57,525 nt of DNA. It comes from Bacteroidia bacterium (GTDB lineage Bacteria > Bacteroidota > Bacteroidia > Flavobacteriales > Flavobacteriaceae). Shown in pieces: positions 27,974 through 37,116 of this stretch (its first letter is position 1; every line of letters begins with the position of its first letter). Location: contig JAUIGO010000014.1 of NCBI GenBank assembly GCA_030429955.1, forward strand, positions 1 to 57,525. The letters are read 5' to 3'. Made by a program: the position numbers and the translations under genes. Under the pieces are notes generated by a model. It ran no database searches and had not been told where the DNA came from. It worked only from the letters and a program-made list of their open reading frames with translations.

Positions 27974-27996
27974 CTTGGAATTAAGTGTCTAAAAAA

Positions 27997-28566
27997 ATGT
28001 TTCAGCTAGGAAAAACAATAGTTTCAGAAGATATTATTAAAAAGGACTTTGTGTGTAATTTATCTGCATGCAAAGGGGCTTGTTGTGTTGATGGTGATGC
28101 TGGAGCACCTCTTGAAGAAGCAGAGACTAAAATTTTGGAAGACATTTATCCAACAATTAAGCCTTACTTAAGAAAAGAAGGCATCAAAGCAATTGAAGCT
28201 CAAGGTAAATTCACTACAAATGACGATGGCGAACATGAAACACCTTTAATTGATGGAGCTGATTGCGCTTATGTAATATTTGACGAGCATAACACAGCAC
28301 TTTGCGCCATTGAGGAAGCTTATAATCAAGGTGATATTAAGTGGAAAAAACCTGTGTCATGCCATTTATATCCTGTAAGGGTTAAAGACTACAGTGAGTT
28401 CTCTGCTGTAAATTACCACCATTGGTACATTTGTGATGACGCTTGTACACTTGGCAAAGAACTTCAGGTTCCTGTTTATAAATTTGTAAAAGAAGCCTTG
28501 ATTAGAAAGTTCGGCGAAGATTGGTATATGGAATTGGAAAAAGTGGCTGAAAAAATGACCAAATAA
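27997..28566 (+). CDS. DUF3109 family cysteine-rich protein
   Basis: From ATG 27997 the protein has 189 residues and begins FQLGKTIVSEDII, as DUF3109 proteins do. Conserved cysteines occur in CNLSACKGACC, in the ADCAYV and ALCAIEE segments, in SCHLYP and in CDDACTLG, a pattern suited to binding zinc or an iron-sulfur cluster (YkgJ-like). The function is not known. It is convergent with the kinase gene, the stop codons being adjacent. Confidence 0.85.
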   Translation: MFQLGKTIVSEDIIKKDFVCNLSACKGACCVDGDAGAPLEEAETKILEDIYPTIKPYLRKEGIKAIEAQGKFTTNDDGEHETPLIDGADCAYVIFDEHNTALCAIEEAYNQGDIKWKKPVSCHLYPVRVKDYSEFSAVNYHHWYICDDACTLGKELQVPVYKFVKEALIRKFGEDWYMELEKVAEKMTK

Positions 28567-30531
28567 CTACACTGGGATATTTAAAATAACTTTTGTGCCA
28601 GCTGCATTGTTTTGATCATCAAATAAATCAATAATTTTTAAATCATACATTTTTGCAAAGCGTTTGGAGAAATTAAACAAACGTTCTTTTGTTAATTCTA
28701 TGCCAATAGATTTACGTTTTAAGGTTTTGTTGAGCTTCCTTTCATTTGACACTTTTCTGCCAACACCATTATCTGTTATAGAAATGGTTATGTAATGGTC
28801 AGTATCTTTGTTAACATTAAGTGTAATAATTTTGTCGCCAGTTTTTGATGACAGACCGTGCCACAACGAATTTTCTAAAAAAGGTTGTAAAATTAATGAA
28901 GGCACTCTAATATTTTCCGGGTTTATGCCTTTGTCTATGTTGATGTTAAAATCTATTTCATTTGAAAATCTAATATTCTCAATGTTCATATAAAGTTTCA
29001 TGGTATCCAACTCATCTGCCAATGAAATGTCTTTTTCATTTGAGACCACTAAAATTTTACGAATCAATTTGGCGAATTTGTTTAAATAGTAAACAGCATT
29101 TTCTTTTTCGTTATTAATTATGTAAAGCTTTATGGAGTTTAAAGAATTAAAGATGAAGTGAGGGTTCATCTGGCTTTTTAACATGTTCTGCTCCAGTGTC
29201 AATATTTTTTTCTCTTGTGTTATCTGTTGTTGTCTATTAAAAATAATAAGAAGAACGGTTACCAAAACAATAGCCAAAAGAGCAAATAATAATGAAAGCC
29301 TGTTTTTTTCGAGTCTTGATTTTACTAACTCATTTTCATTAGCCAACGCTTTAATGGTATTGGTTTTACTTTCACTTTCATATTTTATTATCAAATCATT
29401 GATGTAAGATAAATTTCTTTGGTTATTAATGGTTTGTTCTAAAGAATCAGCTATTTTGTAATCTCTTAAAGCTATATCGAAATCACCTTTTTTAGCATAA
29501 TTTTCAGATAAATATTGAAGAGCCTCAATTTTTGATGTAAGCAAGTTGTAATTATTGGAAATTTCAACCGCTTTTTTTAAATGTTCTTCTGCAAGCTTTT
29601 CTTTGTTAGTAAGGCTTTCCAGCCAGCCCAAATTAGTGTATGATGTAGCTATGTAGTATTGATCTTCAATTTTAAGTGCCTTTGTTAATGCTTTTTGTAA
29701 AATGGTAAGAGCTTCATCATACTTTTTTTGTTTTATATAAATCTTGCCAATACTATTGTAGCAAATAACACGGCCAACTTCAGAATTAATTAGTTCGTTG
29801 TATCTCAATGAGGTTTGATAGTCTTTGAGGGCTTCACCAAGCATGCCTTTAGCTTCCTTTGCATAACCAATATTTTGATAGTTAATGGCAAGTCCTAGCT
29901 TATTCTCAGTTTCTTTTTCAATTTCAAGAGATTTATTAAATTGTTCCAGCGCCAAATCAAATTGCTTGAGAACTAAGTAAATATTCCCCATACTGTTTAA
30001 CGAAACCGCAATACTGAGGCGTAATTCTTCAGTTATTGGGTTTGCCGTATTGGCAAATTCCAATGCTTGTGAGTGGTATTCTAGTGCAGAACTGACCAAA
30101 TCCATCCTTCTGTACACTACGCCAAGCATATTCAAACTTAAAACTTTAAGCTCTAAATTTTCGGTATATGTAGCAACTTCTTCAGCATATTCATGATATT
30201 CAATGGCTTTTTCATATTTTGAGATATTCCTGTAAATAACACCAAGCGCATTTAAGGCATAACTTTCTGCCTCAAAATAGCTAGATTCTATTGCTTTTTC
30301 GCGCAAGCGTTTCATTTTAACTGAATCGTTTTTAAATGTTTTAAGCATCGATTCCAGTTCAGTATAACTTTTAGTTCTAGTAAATAGGATGTCATTTAAG
30401 TTGTTATTAAACTCTTGATCATAATCCTGATTGGTTTGCGCCAAAGCCAAAAAAGGACCTAGGAGGAATAGTAACAAAGCATAAGAAATACGTTTTGTTT
30501 TTAAATTATATGTAATGAGATTGTACTTCAT
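28567..30531 (-). CDS. LytS-type sensor histidine kinase with TPR sensor region
   Basis: The 654-residue protein has a signal/anchor segment (about 14-32), at least six tetratricopeptide repeats (about 80-370), a transmembrane helix near 410-430, and a His_kinase/HATPase pair. The phospho-acceptor motif NPHFIFNSLN is near 450 and an ATP-binding DNGVG motif near 590. The TPR region probably senses through protein contacts in the periplasm. It overlaps the response-regulator gene by 1 nt, so the two form a two-component system, with the regulator translated first. Confidence 0.9.
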   Translation of the reverse strand: MKYNLITYNLKTKRISYALLLFLLGPFLALAQTNQDYDQEFNNNLNDILFTRTKSYTELESMLKTFKNDSVKMKRLREKAIESSYFEAESYALNALGVIYRNISKYEKAIEYHEYAEEVATYTENLELKVLSLNMLGVVYRRMDLVSSALEYHSQALEFANTANPITEELRLSIAVSLNSMGNIYLVLKQFDLALEQFNKSLEIEKETENKLGLAINYQNIGYAKEAKGMLGEALKDYQTSLRYNELINSEVGRVICYNSIGKIYIKQKKYDEALTILQKALTKALKIEDQYYIATSYTNLGWLESLTNKEKLAEEHLKKAVEISNNYNLLTSKIEALQYLSENYAKKGDFDIALRDYKIADSLEQTINNQRNLSYINDLIIKYESESKTNTIKALANENELVKSRLEKNRLSLLFALLAIVLVTVLLIIFNRQQQITQEKKILTLEQNMLKSQMNPHFIFNSLNSIKLYIINNEKENAVYYLNKFAKLIRKILVVSNEKDISLADELDTMKLYMNIENIRFSNEIDFNINIDKGINPENIRVPSLILQPFLENSLWHGLSSKTGDKIITLNVNKDTDHYITISITDNGVGRKVSNERKLNKTLKRKSIGIELTKERLFNFSKRFAKMYDLKIIDLFDDQNNAAGTKVILNIPV

Positions 30532-31265
30532 TATAGCTTGTCCAAAAATTCTGATTTACGTTGGCGCGCAACAGGAATTTTGTGGTTAGATTCCATAACC
30601 AGGTAGCCTTCAGTTTTTAAAAACTCTTTTATTTTGTGAAGATTCACAATATATGAATTGTGCGTTCTAAAAAAACTGCCTTGCGGAAGAATATTGTTAA
30701 TATCCTTGAGTTTTTTTGTAACTACCTTTTTTTGGTTGTTCTTTAAATGTATGGTGCTGTAATTACCATCAGATTGCACAAAAATAATATCATCAATATT
30801 TAAGAATATAAGTTTCCCGTCAGAGTTAATGGTTATTTTTTGGTGGGAAGGCACATTATTGAAATTCAGAAAAAACTGTTCCAGTTTATCAATAGGGATA
30901 AGCTTAGAGTTGAATTTTTTTATTTTTTCAATGGTATCGCTCAAGTCATCAGAATCAATAGGTTTCAACAAATAATCAATAGCTTCATGCTTTAATGCTT
31001 TTATAGCATATTCATCATAAGCGGTTGTAATGATTACTGGAAAATCACGATTTGTAAGCTTGTCTAGAAACTGAAACCCATCCATGGTTGGCATTTGTAT
31101 ATCCAAAAACAGACAATCTGGAGTGTTAATTTTTAAAAACTCCAAAGCATCCTCTGGACTTGAAAATGTATTGACAATAGTAATTTCATCGCTAAAATTC
31201 GTAAGCTCCCAAGACAAGCTTTGTATGGCTTTTGGCTCATCATCAACTATAACAGCATTTATCAT
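30531..31265 (-). CDS. LytTR-family response regulator
   Basis: The 244-residue regulator has a receiver domain (1-120) with acidic residues VDDEP, the phospho-acceptor Asp in FLDIQMPTMDG (about residue 57) and Lys in LLKPI, followed by a LytTR DNA-binding domain (about 145-240; FFRTHNSYIVNL). LytTR domains bind pairs of direct repeats. It is upstream of and coupled to the TPR kinase. Target genes cannot be identified here. Confidence 0.92.
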   Translation of the reverse strand: MINAVIVDDEPKAIQSLSWELTNFSDEITIVNTFSSPEDALEFLKINTPDCLFLDIQMPTMDGFQFLDKLTNRDFPVIITTAYDEYAIKALKHEAIDYLLKPIDSDDLSDTIEKIKKFNSKLIPIDKLEQFFLNFNNVPSHQKITINSDGKLIFLNIDDIIFVQSDGNYSTIHLKNNQKKVVTKKLKDINNILPQGSFFRTHNSYIVNLHKIKEFLKTEGYLVMESNHKIPVARQRKSEFLDKL

Positions 31266-31430
31266 TAAATAAAATTTCTAAGTAAGTAGTAAATTAAGTA
31301 TAATTATCTTAACTATTGATGTAAAATTACTAATTAAAACCATATTCAATACTACCAACTATACAAGAATTGCATCCAACTATACATTTTTAAGCGATAA
31401 CAATAACAGGTTTTGTCATATTTGTATCAC

Positions 31431-31544
31431 GAATTATCAATTAGGGTTTATTCTATTATTACAATATTAAGTGAGTTTAGGGAATCACTTTCTGATTAAA
31501 TGCTATTAATCAACAAAAAAACCAGATGTAATTCTGGTTTTTTT
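31431..31544 (+). ncRNA. Candidate small RNA with three hairpins
   Basis: AAGTGA/TCACTT (31469-31490), GATTAA/TTAATC (31494-31511) and a terminator stem ACCAGA/TCTGGT with a T7 run (31515-31544) follow each other with only 3-4 nt between. No gene precedes the terminator on the plus strand. A CATATTTG near-match to the -7 box at 31417-31424 could start a transcript of about 110 nt. The family is unknown and the 5' end uncertain. Confidence 0.35.
31515..31544 (+). terminator. Orphan rho-independent terminator
   Basis: A 12-bp stem (AAAAAAACCAGA with its complement) with loop TGTAAT and a run of T residues. The A-run on the other side would also allow termination on the minus strand. No annotated gene uses it. 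Confidence 0.6.
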
Positions 31545-31616
31545 ATTTCCCTTTTTTAAAAATGAAAACTATCATTGTTTTATTATAGTTTTAGTTAGTT
31601 TAGTTAATTATTGGGG

Positions 31617-31646
31617 AAAAGTGAGAATGGTACCATTCTCACTTTT
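31617..31646. terminator. 30-bp perfect palindrome, possible two-way terminator
   Basis: The arms AAAAGTGAGAATGGT and its exact complement meet without a loop, and T-runs flank both ends. It may be a terminator or a protein-binding site. It stands alone upstream of nrdB. Confidence 0.45.
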
Positions 31647-31948
31647 TATTTAATACAAAACCCCAAAAAACAGACTTCCAAACATTTATAATTTTTTACT
31701 AAACTTAAAAACGCCACAACCCTTATTCTCATTAGGATATTGAATTTTTTAATCACACAATTAATTGATAATCAATATATTGTATTAAATTTCAAATAAT
31801 TATTAATGTAAGAAAACAACCACTCGTTGTTAAAAACTTGTTTACAATGTTTATAAAAATACCTTTCATTATCGTCTGTATTTTTGAATCTTTGTTAGTC
31901 CCAAATCGAAGTAAAATAAATCACAAAAACTCATAAAAATTCGCATTA

Positions 31949-32929
31949 ATGTCAGAACAAGTAGAACCAATTTTAGCAGAAAACAAAGATCGATTTGTAA
32001 TTTTTCCAATCCAACACCATGATATTTGGGAATGGTACAAAAAACAAGAGGCTAGTATTTGGACTGCTGAAGAAATAGATTTACATCAAGATATTTCTGA
32101 TTGGAATACTAAATTGACTGATGACGAACGCTATTTTATTAAACATGTGTTAGCCTTTTTCGCTGCAAGTGATGGTATTGTAAATGAAAATTTGGCCGAG
32201 AATTTTGTGTCTGAAGTACAATATACTGAAGCAAAGTTCTTTTACGGATTTCAAATCATGATGGAAAACATTCACTCTGAAGTATACTCATTGTTAATTG
32301 ATACTTATGTGAAAGATGAAAAAGAAAAAGACGATTTGTTTAAGGCCATTGAAGTATTTCCTGCAATAAAAGAAAAAGCCGAATGGGCTTTGAAGTGGAT
32401 TGATTCTCCAAGTTTTGCCGAGCGTCTTATTGCATTTGCTGCAGTTGAAGGCATCTTTTTCTCAGGAAGCTTTTGCTCTATTTTCTGGCTCAAAAAACGT
32501 GGTTTGTTACCAGGACTAACATTCTCTAATGAATTAATTTCAAGAGACGAAGGATTGCACTGTGATTTTGCCGTTCATTTGCACGAAAACCATATCATAA
32601 ATAAAGTGCCTAAAGAAAGAATCACTGCTATATTAACCAATGCCTTAGATATTGAAAGATCATTTATTACAGAGTCACTTCCGGTTAGTTTAATTGGAAT
32701 GAATGCTAAATTAATGACCCAATATCTAGAGTTTGTAACAGATAGATTATTAGGAGAGTTTGGCTGTGATAAAGTATACAACTCAACAAATCCTTTTGAT
32801 TTTATGGATATGATTTCGCTTCAAGGAAAAACCAATTTCTTTGAAAAACGAGTATCTGAATACCAAAAAGCTGGTGTTCTCAATAAAGAAGAGGAAAAGG
32901 ATAAATTCAGTTTTGACGCCGATTTCTAA
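31949..32929 (+). CDS. nrdB: Ribonucleotide reductase class Ia small subunit
   Basis: The 326-residue protein has the R2 metal site and radical tyrosine in the eukaryote-like arrangement: ligand Asp75 in AASDGI, Glu106 and His109 in MENIH, and the radical Tyr113 in SEVYSLL. A second Glu/His pair lies in AVEGIFF and RDEGLHCDF. With NrdA it reduces ribonucleoside diphosphates to deoxyribonucleotides. A TATTTTTG box lies at 31879-31886. It precedes nrdA by 181 nt, so both are probably co-expressed. Confidence 0.96.
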   Translation: MSEQVEPILAENKDRFVIFPIQHHDIWEWYKKQEASIWTAEEIDLHQDISDWNTKLTDDERYFIKHVLAFFAASDGIVNENLAENFVSEVQYTEAKFFYGFQIMMENIHSEVYSLLIDTYVKDEKEKDDLFKAIEVFPAIKEKAEWALKWIDSPSFAERLIAFAAVEGIFFSGSFCSIFWLKKRGLLPGLTFSNELISRDEGLHCDFAVHLHENHIINKVPKERITAILTNALDIERSFITESLPVSLIGMNAKLMTQYLEFVTDRLLGEFGCDKVYNSTNPFDFMDMISLQGKTNFFEKRVSEYQKAGVLNKEEEKDKFSFDADF

Positions 32930-33110
32930 TCGGAACTTTTAAAATTTTTTAACGAATTGTTTCTCATTAACTAGGAGTTTTCCTGTTAACATAGTTTCAG
33001 TAAAAAACATATTTATATCTTAATGAAAAATAAGATATTACAAATAAAGAATAACTAACTAACCAGTTTTCTGAACACGTATCAGAAATAAATAAAAAAG
33101 AACAATAATT

Positions 33111-35606
33111 ATGTATGTAGTAAAAAGAGACGGCAGAAAAGAACCAATGATGTTCGATAAAATCACAGCCAGAGTAAGAAAATTATGTTATGGTTTAAAC
33201 GAACTTGTAGATCCTGTAAAAGTCGCTATGCGAGTAATTGAAGGGCTTTACGATGGTGTAACCACCAGTGAGTTGGATAACCTTGCTGCCGAAATTGCTG
33301 CTACACTAACTACGGCTCATCCAGATTATGCACGTTTGGCTGCTAGAATTTCAGTGTCTAACCTACACAAAAACACTAAAAAATCTTTTAGTGAGGTTAT
33401 GGAAGATTTATATACATACGTAAATCCTAGAACAGGAAAAAAAGCACCTCTTTTGTCTGATGAGGTATATGAGGTGATTATGAACAATAAAGAAAAACTA
33501 GACTCAACAATTATTTACAACCGTGATTTTGGATATGATTATTTTGGTTTTAAAACATTAGAGCGCTCTTACCTTTTAAAGTTAAATGGACAAATTGCCG
33601 AGCGTCCACAACACATGCTGATGAGAGTTTCAGTTGGGATTCATTTAAATGACCTAGACGCTGCTATTGAGACTTATGAGCTCATGTCTAAAAAATATTT
33701 TACTCACGCTACACCAACATTATTCAACGCAGGAACACCTAAACCACAAATGTCGTCTTGTTTCTTACTAACCATGAAAGAAGATAGTATTGATGGTATT
33801 TACGATACTTTAAAGCAAACTGCAAAAATTTCTCAATCTGCAGGAGGAATTGGCCTAGCTATGCACAACATTCGTGCGACTGGAAGTTACATTGCAGGCA
33901 CTAATGGTACAAGTAATGGTATAGTGCCAATGCTTCGTGTATTTAATGATACAGCTCGTTATGTTGATCAAGGAGGAGGGAAACGAAAAGGAAGTTTTGC
34001 CATTTATTTAGAGCCTTGGCATGCAGATATTTTTGACTTTTTGGATTTAAAGAAAAACCATGGAAAAGAAGAAATGCGTGCAAGAGATTTATTCTATGCT
34101 ATGTGGATTCCAGATTTATTCATGAAACGAGTACAAGAGGATGGAGATTGGACCTTAATGTGTCCTAACGAATGTCCAGGATTACCTGACACACATAGCG
34201 AAGAGTTCGATGCATTATATACTAAATATGAATCTGAAGGTAAAGGACGTAAAACAATAAGAGCACGTGAGCTTTGGGAAAAAATTATGGAATCTCAAAT
34301 TGAAACAGGAACACCTTACATGCTTTACAAAGATGCAGCAAATAGAAAATCCAACCAGAAAAATTTAGGTACAATCCGTTCTTCTAACCTTTGTACAGAA
34401 ATTTTAGAGTTTACATCACCAGATGAAGTCGCTGTTTGTAATTTGGCATCCATTGCGTTGCCAATGTTTGTAAAAAATGGTGAGTTTGACCATAAAGAGT
34501 TGTTCAGAATAACAAAACGTGTTACTAAAAACTTAAATAAAGTTATTGACAGAAATTATTATCCTGTTAAAGAGGCCGAAAACTCTAATTTCCGCCACAG
34601 ACCAATTGGTTTAGGAGTTCAAGGACTTGCTGACACTTTTATTAGTTTACGTTTACCTTTTACAAGTGATGAAGCCAAAAAACTAAACCAAGATATTTTT
34701 GAAACCTTATATTTTGCGGCTGTAACAGCAAGTATGGAAGAAGCAAAAGTTGATGGCACTTACCAAACTTACAAAGGTTCACCAATAAGCAAGGGAGAAT
34801 TCCAACATAATCTTTGGGGAATAAAAGATGAAGAATTAAGTGGAAATTGGGATTGGGCAAAATTACGTAAACAAGTTAAAAAACATGGTGTACGTAACTC
34901 ATTATTAGTGGCTCCAATGCCAACTGCAAGTACATCACAAATTTTAGGAAATAATGAGTGTTTTGAGCCTTACACATCAAACATTTACACACGTCGTGTA
35001 CTTTCTGGTGAATTTATTGTGGTAAACAAACACTTACTAGAAGACCTTGTTGAATTAGGACTTTGGAATGAAGGCCTAAAACAAGATATCATGCGAGCAA
35101 ACGGTTCTGTGCAAGACATTGATGTTATCCCTCAAGACATTAAAGAGCTATACAAAACCGTTTGGGAGCTTAGTATGAAAGACATAATTGATATGTCTCG
35201 CCAACGAGGTTATTTTATAGACCAATCTCAATCACTTAACCTATTTATGGAAGGTGCTACAATGGCTAAACTAACATCAATGCATTTTTACGCTTGGAAA
35301 AGCGGCTTAAAAACAGGAATGTATTATTTACGTACTAAGAGTGCCGTTGATGCCATTAAGTTTACCCTAGACACTAAGAAAAAAGAAGAGCCAGTTGCTG
35401 AGACTAAAGAAGCTACAGAAGTTATTCAAGTTGCTCAAGTTGAAGCAAGTATTGTTGAAAAACAAAAACAAAAAGCTGCTAATACAGCTGCTAAGTTTGC
35501 CCAACAAAATACCGAAGTCCAGCCAATGTCTCCAGAAGAGATGAAAGCGCTTATTGCACAGGCAAAAGCTGCTGAGGGTGACGACTGCTTAATGTGTGGA
35601 AGTTAA
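33111..35606 (+). CDS. nrdA: Ribonucleotide reductase class Ia large subunit
   Basis: The 831-residue protein begins with an ATP-cone (about 1-95, [10 protein letters not shown]), which gives dATP control of activity. The catalytic barrel follows, with SSCFLL, NLCTE and the finger-loop region. The C-terminus has the redox-active CLMCGS pair that takes electrons from thioredoxin or glutaredoxin. About 60 residues rich in Ala, Lys, Glu and Gln (after about residue 760) link the core to the CxxC tail. It reduces NDPs together with NrdB. Confidence 0.96.
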   Translation: MYVVKRDGRKEPMMFDKITARVRKLCYGLNELVDPVKVAMRVIEGLYDGVTTSELDNLAAEIAATLTTAHPDYARLAARISVSNLHKNTKKSFSEVMEDLYTYVNPRTGKKAPLLSDEVYEVIMNNKEKLDSTIIYNRDFGYDYFGFKTLERSYLLKLNGQIAERPQHMLMRVSVGIHLNDLDAAIETYELMSKKYFTHATPTLFNAGTPKPQMSSCFLLTMKEDSIDGIYDTLKQTAKISQSAGGIGLAMHNIRATGSYIAGTNGTSNGIVPMLRVFNDTARYVDQGGGKRKGSFAIYLEPWHADIFDFLDLKKNHGKEEMRARDLFYAMWIPDLFMKRVQEDGDWTLMCPNECPGLPDTHSEEFDALYTKYESEGKGRKTIRARELWEKIMESQIETGTPYMLYKDAANRKSNQKNLGTIRSSNLCTEILEFTSPDEVAVCNLASIALPMFVKNGEFDHKELFRITKRVTKNLNKVIDRNYYPVKEAENSNFRHRPIGLGVQGLADTFISLRLPFTSDEAKKLNQDIFETLYFAAVTASMEEAKVDGTYQTYKGSPISKGEFQHNLWGIKDEELSGNWDWAKLRKQVKKHGVRNSLLVAPMPTASTSQILGNNECFEPYTSNIYTRRVLSGEFIVVNKHLLEDLVELGLWNEGLKQDIMRANGSVQDIDVIPQDIKELYKTVWELSMKDIIDMSRQRGYFIDQSQSLNLFMEGATMAKLTSMHFYAWKSGLKTGMYYLRTKSAVDAIKFTLDTKKKEEPVAETKEATEVIQVAQVEASIVEKQKQKAANTAAKFAQQNTEVQPMSPEEMKALIAQAKAAEGDDCLMCGS

Positions 35607-35624
35607 TTTTTAATAAGTGTTTAT

Positions 35625-35653
35625 AAAAAAACGCCTCGTTAGAGGCGTTTTTT
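35625..35653 (+). terminator. Terminator of the nrd operon
   Basis: ACGCCTC and GAGGCGT form a GC-rich stem flanked by A6 and T6. It lies 19 nt after the nrdA stop. Confidence 0.85.
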
Positions 35654-35699
35654 GTTTTAAATTATCTAGTTTTATTCAAGATGATATTATACTACTTTT

Positions 35700-36200
35700 A
35701 TGATTGAACAAAATTTTCTAGTAACTCCACATATTTATGCAAGCAGGGAAAAACGTTTTGTTAATATGATAATTGATATTGCAGGGTTTTATGCTTTTTT
35801 ATTTTTAATTGGAGTTGTAATTGGCTTGATTGCTTTATTAGGCATTGAAGGACCATTAAATTATTTTTCAACTATTAGCGGAATTGAAGATTATATCATA
35901 AGCTTTCTGATTGGAGTTGTTTATTTTATGACAATGGAAACTTTATTTCAAAAATCATTGGGAAAATTTGTCACTAAAACTATTGTGGTTATGGAAGATG
36001 GGTCAAAACCAAAAGTTTCAGATATATTTATTAGAAGCTTATGTAGATATATACCTTTTGATGCTTTGTCATTTTTAGGAGATATAGGTAGAGGTTGGCA
36101 TGATTCAATTTCAAATACTTATGTTGTAGATGAAGTTAAATTTAAAGCTAAAAAAACAACGGAAAACGATCTAGACCTTCTAGGAAAATCAATAGAGTAG
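35700..36200 (+). CDS. RDD family membrane protein
   Basis: The 166-residue protein has the RDD pattern (ASREKRFVNMIID at the start of the first helix), then a second helix near 70-90, the QKSLGKFVTKT loop typical of the family, and a charged tail. RDD proteins are widespread and of unknown or varied function, some acting as cation/proton exchangers. It is a single gene between the nrd terminator and a convergent lipoprotein gene. Confidence 0.85.
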   Translation: MIEQNFLVTPHIYASREKRFVNMIIDIAGFYAFLFLIGVVIGLIALLGIEGPLNYFSTISGIEDYIISFLIGVVYFMTMETLFQKSLGKFVTKTIVVMEDGSKPKVSDIFIRSLCRYIPFDALSFLGDIGRGWHDSISNTYVVDEVKFKAKKTTENDLDLLGKSIE

Positions 36201-36204
36201 TTAA

Positions 36205-36921
36205 TTATTTTAAAATATCTGTTCCTAGATATTTATCGTCTTTATTATAATACCAAGCCCTTACTTTAGGCATTTTAATATCATTTACTACCATTTCTTC
36301 AGAGAGTAAAATATACTCACCACTTTCATTGTTTTGGTTACCATTTTCATCGGTTTTAAAAAACTGGTACACTTCCATGGCATAGGTTTCTGGATTAAAA
36401 TAAATATACCAGATATCACTTCCAACATTTTCGTCATACGTTACTTTTAGTACTAAATACTCTTTGTCTTTAAAAATTTTATGCTCAACAGTTTTAGAAA
36501 TATGTGTTCCAGGGTCTTTTAGTTTCATTGGTAAACCATATAAATAGGAGTAATAGTTTTTATACATGTTTGCTCTATCACAATTAAGATTGTTTGCCTT
36601 AGCTTCCTCTTCGGTAAATGTTGTACTTCCATTAAAAGCAATGTTACAATTACCACCACGTACCTTGTATTCTACCATAGTAGTATCTCTAACCGCTTTT
36701 AGGTAAAATCCACCAACAGTATTATCTATCATAATATCACTTTCTCTATTTGGAGCATCAGGAGTTTCCATAGTGACGTGAAAGGTTGAGTTAAATGAAT
36801 TCCACATGTTATTAGGATCGTGATATGCAATTGCGTTATTTAAAACCTGTTCTGAGGTTAGTTCTTTTTCACAGGACATAAACACTAAAGTGATAATTGT
36901 AAAAATGATATAATTTTTCAT
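36205..36921 (-). CDS. Lipoprotein of the DUF6503-like family
   Basis: The 238-residue protein has a lipoprotein signal (VFMSCEKE, lipid-modified Cys at about 17), so it is probably anchored in the outer membrane. The body is an all-beta-like sequence resembling a flavobacterial family of unknown function often named DUF6503 (LNNAIAYHDP near the start, WYIYFNPETYAM in the middle). There is no clear catalytic motif. Convergent with the RDD gene. Confidence 0.7.
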   Translation of the reverse strand: MKNYIIFTIITLVFMSCEKELTSEQVLNNAIAYHDPNNMWNSFNSTFHVTMETPDAPNRESDIMIDNTVGGFYLKAVRDTTMVEYKVRGGNCNIAFNGSTTFTEEEAKANNLNCDRANMYKNYYSYLYGLPMKLKDPGTHISKTVEHKIFKDKEYLVLKVTYDENVGSDIWYIYFNPETYAMEVYQFFKTDENGNQNNESGEYILLSEEMVVNDIKMPKVRAWYYNKDDKYLGTDILK

Positions 36922-37116
36922 CTAAAAGTCTGTTTTGATTTTTACGAATTTAATGGAATTTTATGGATAATATAAATATGACTGTCATCACATTTTTTTG
37001 AAAAATTAATTTGTAATATTATCTTTTAAAAATAATGTAATTCACAAAACTTTATGGCCTATAATCGATCAGAAATAAACAATTTGTTAGCTATAAGTAA
37101 ATTATGATTAAATAAT

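Larger units (their letters stand above)
31266..31948. other. 683-bp gene-free region between divergent lytTR and nrdB genes
   Basis: No ORF above a few codons is credible. The region holds three consecutive hairpins ending in a T-run (31469-31544), a second, perfect palindrome (31617-31646), two short AT palindromes CAATTAATTG and CAATATATTG at 31758-31767 and 31773-31782, and a TATTTTTG box at 31879-31886 that could serve nrdB. Confidence 0.7.

Noticed and set aside
31755-31784. NrdR-box pair before nrdB
   Set aside because: Two short palindromes (CAATTAATTG and CAATATATTG) resemble NrdR half-sites, but their centres are 15 nt apart rather than the usual 31-32, and the outer bases fit poorly. 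Kept as a description only.
36922-37116. Pho-box repeats before the Na/Pi cotransporter
   Set aside because: I looked for the 11-nt-period pentamer in the expected orientation and found none. Similar hits here have a period of 10 or no second unit.
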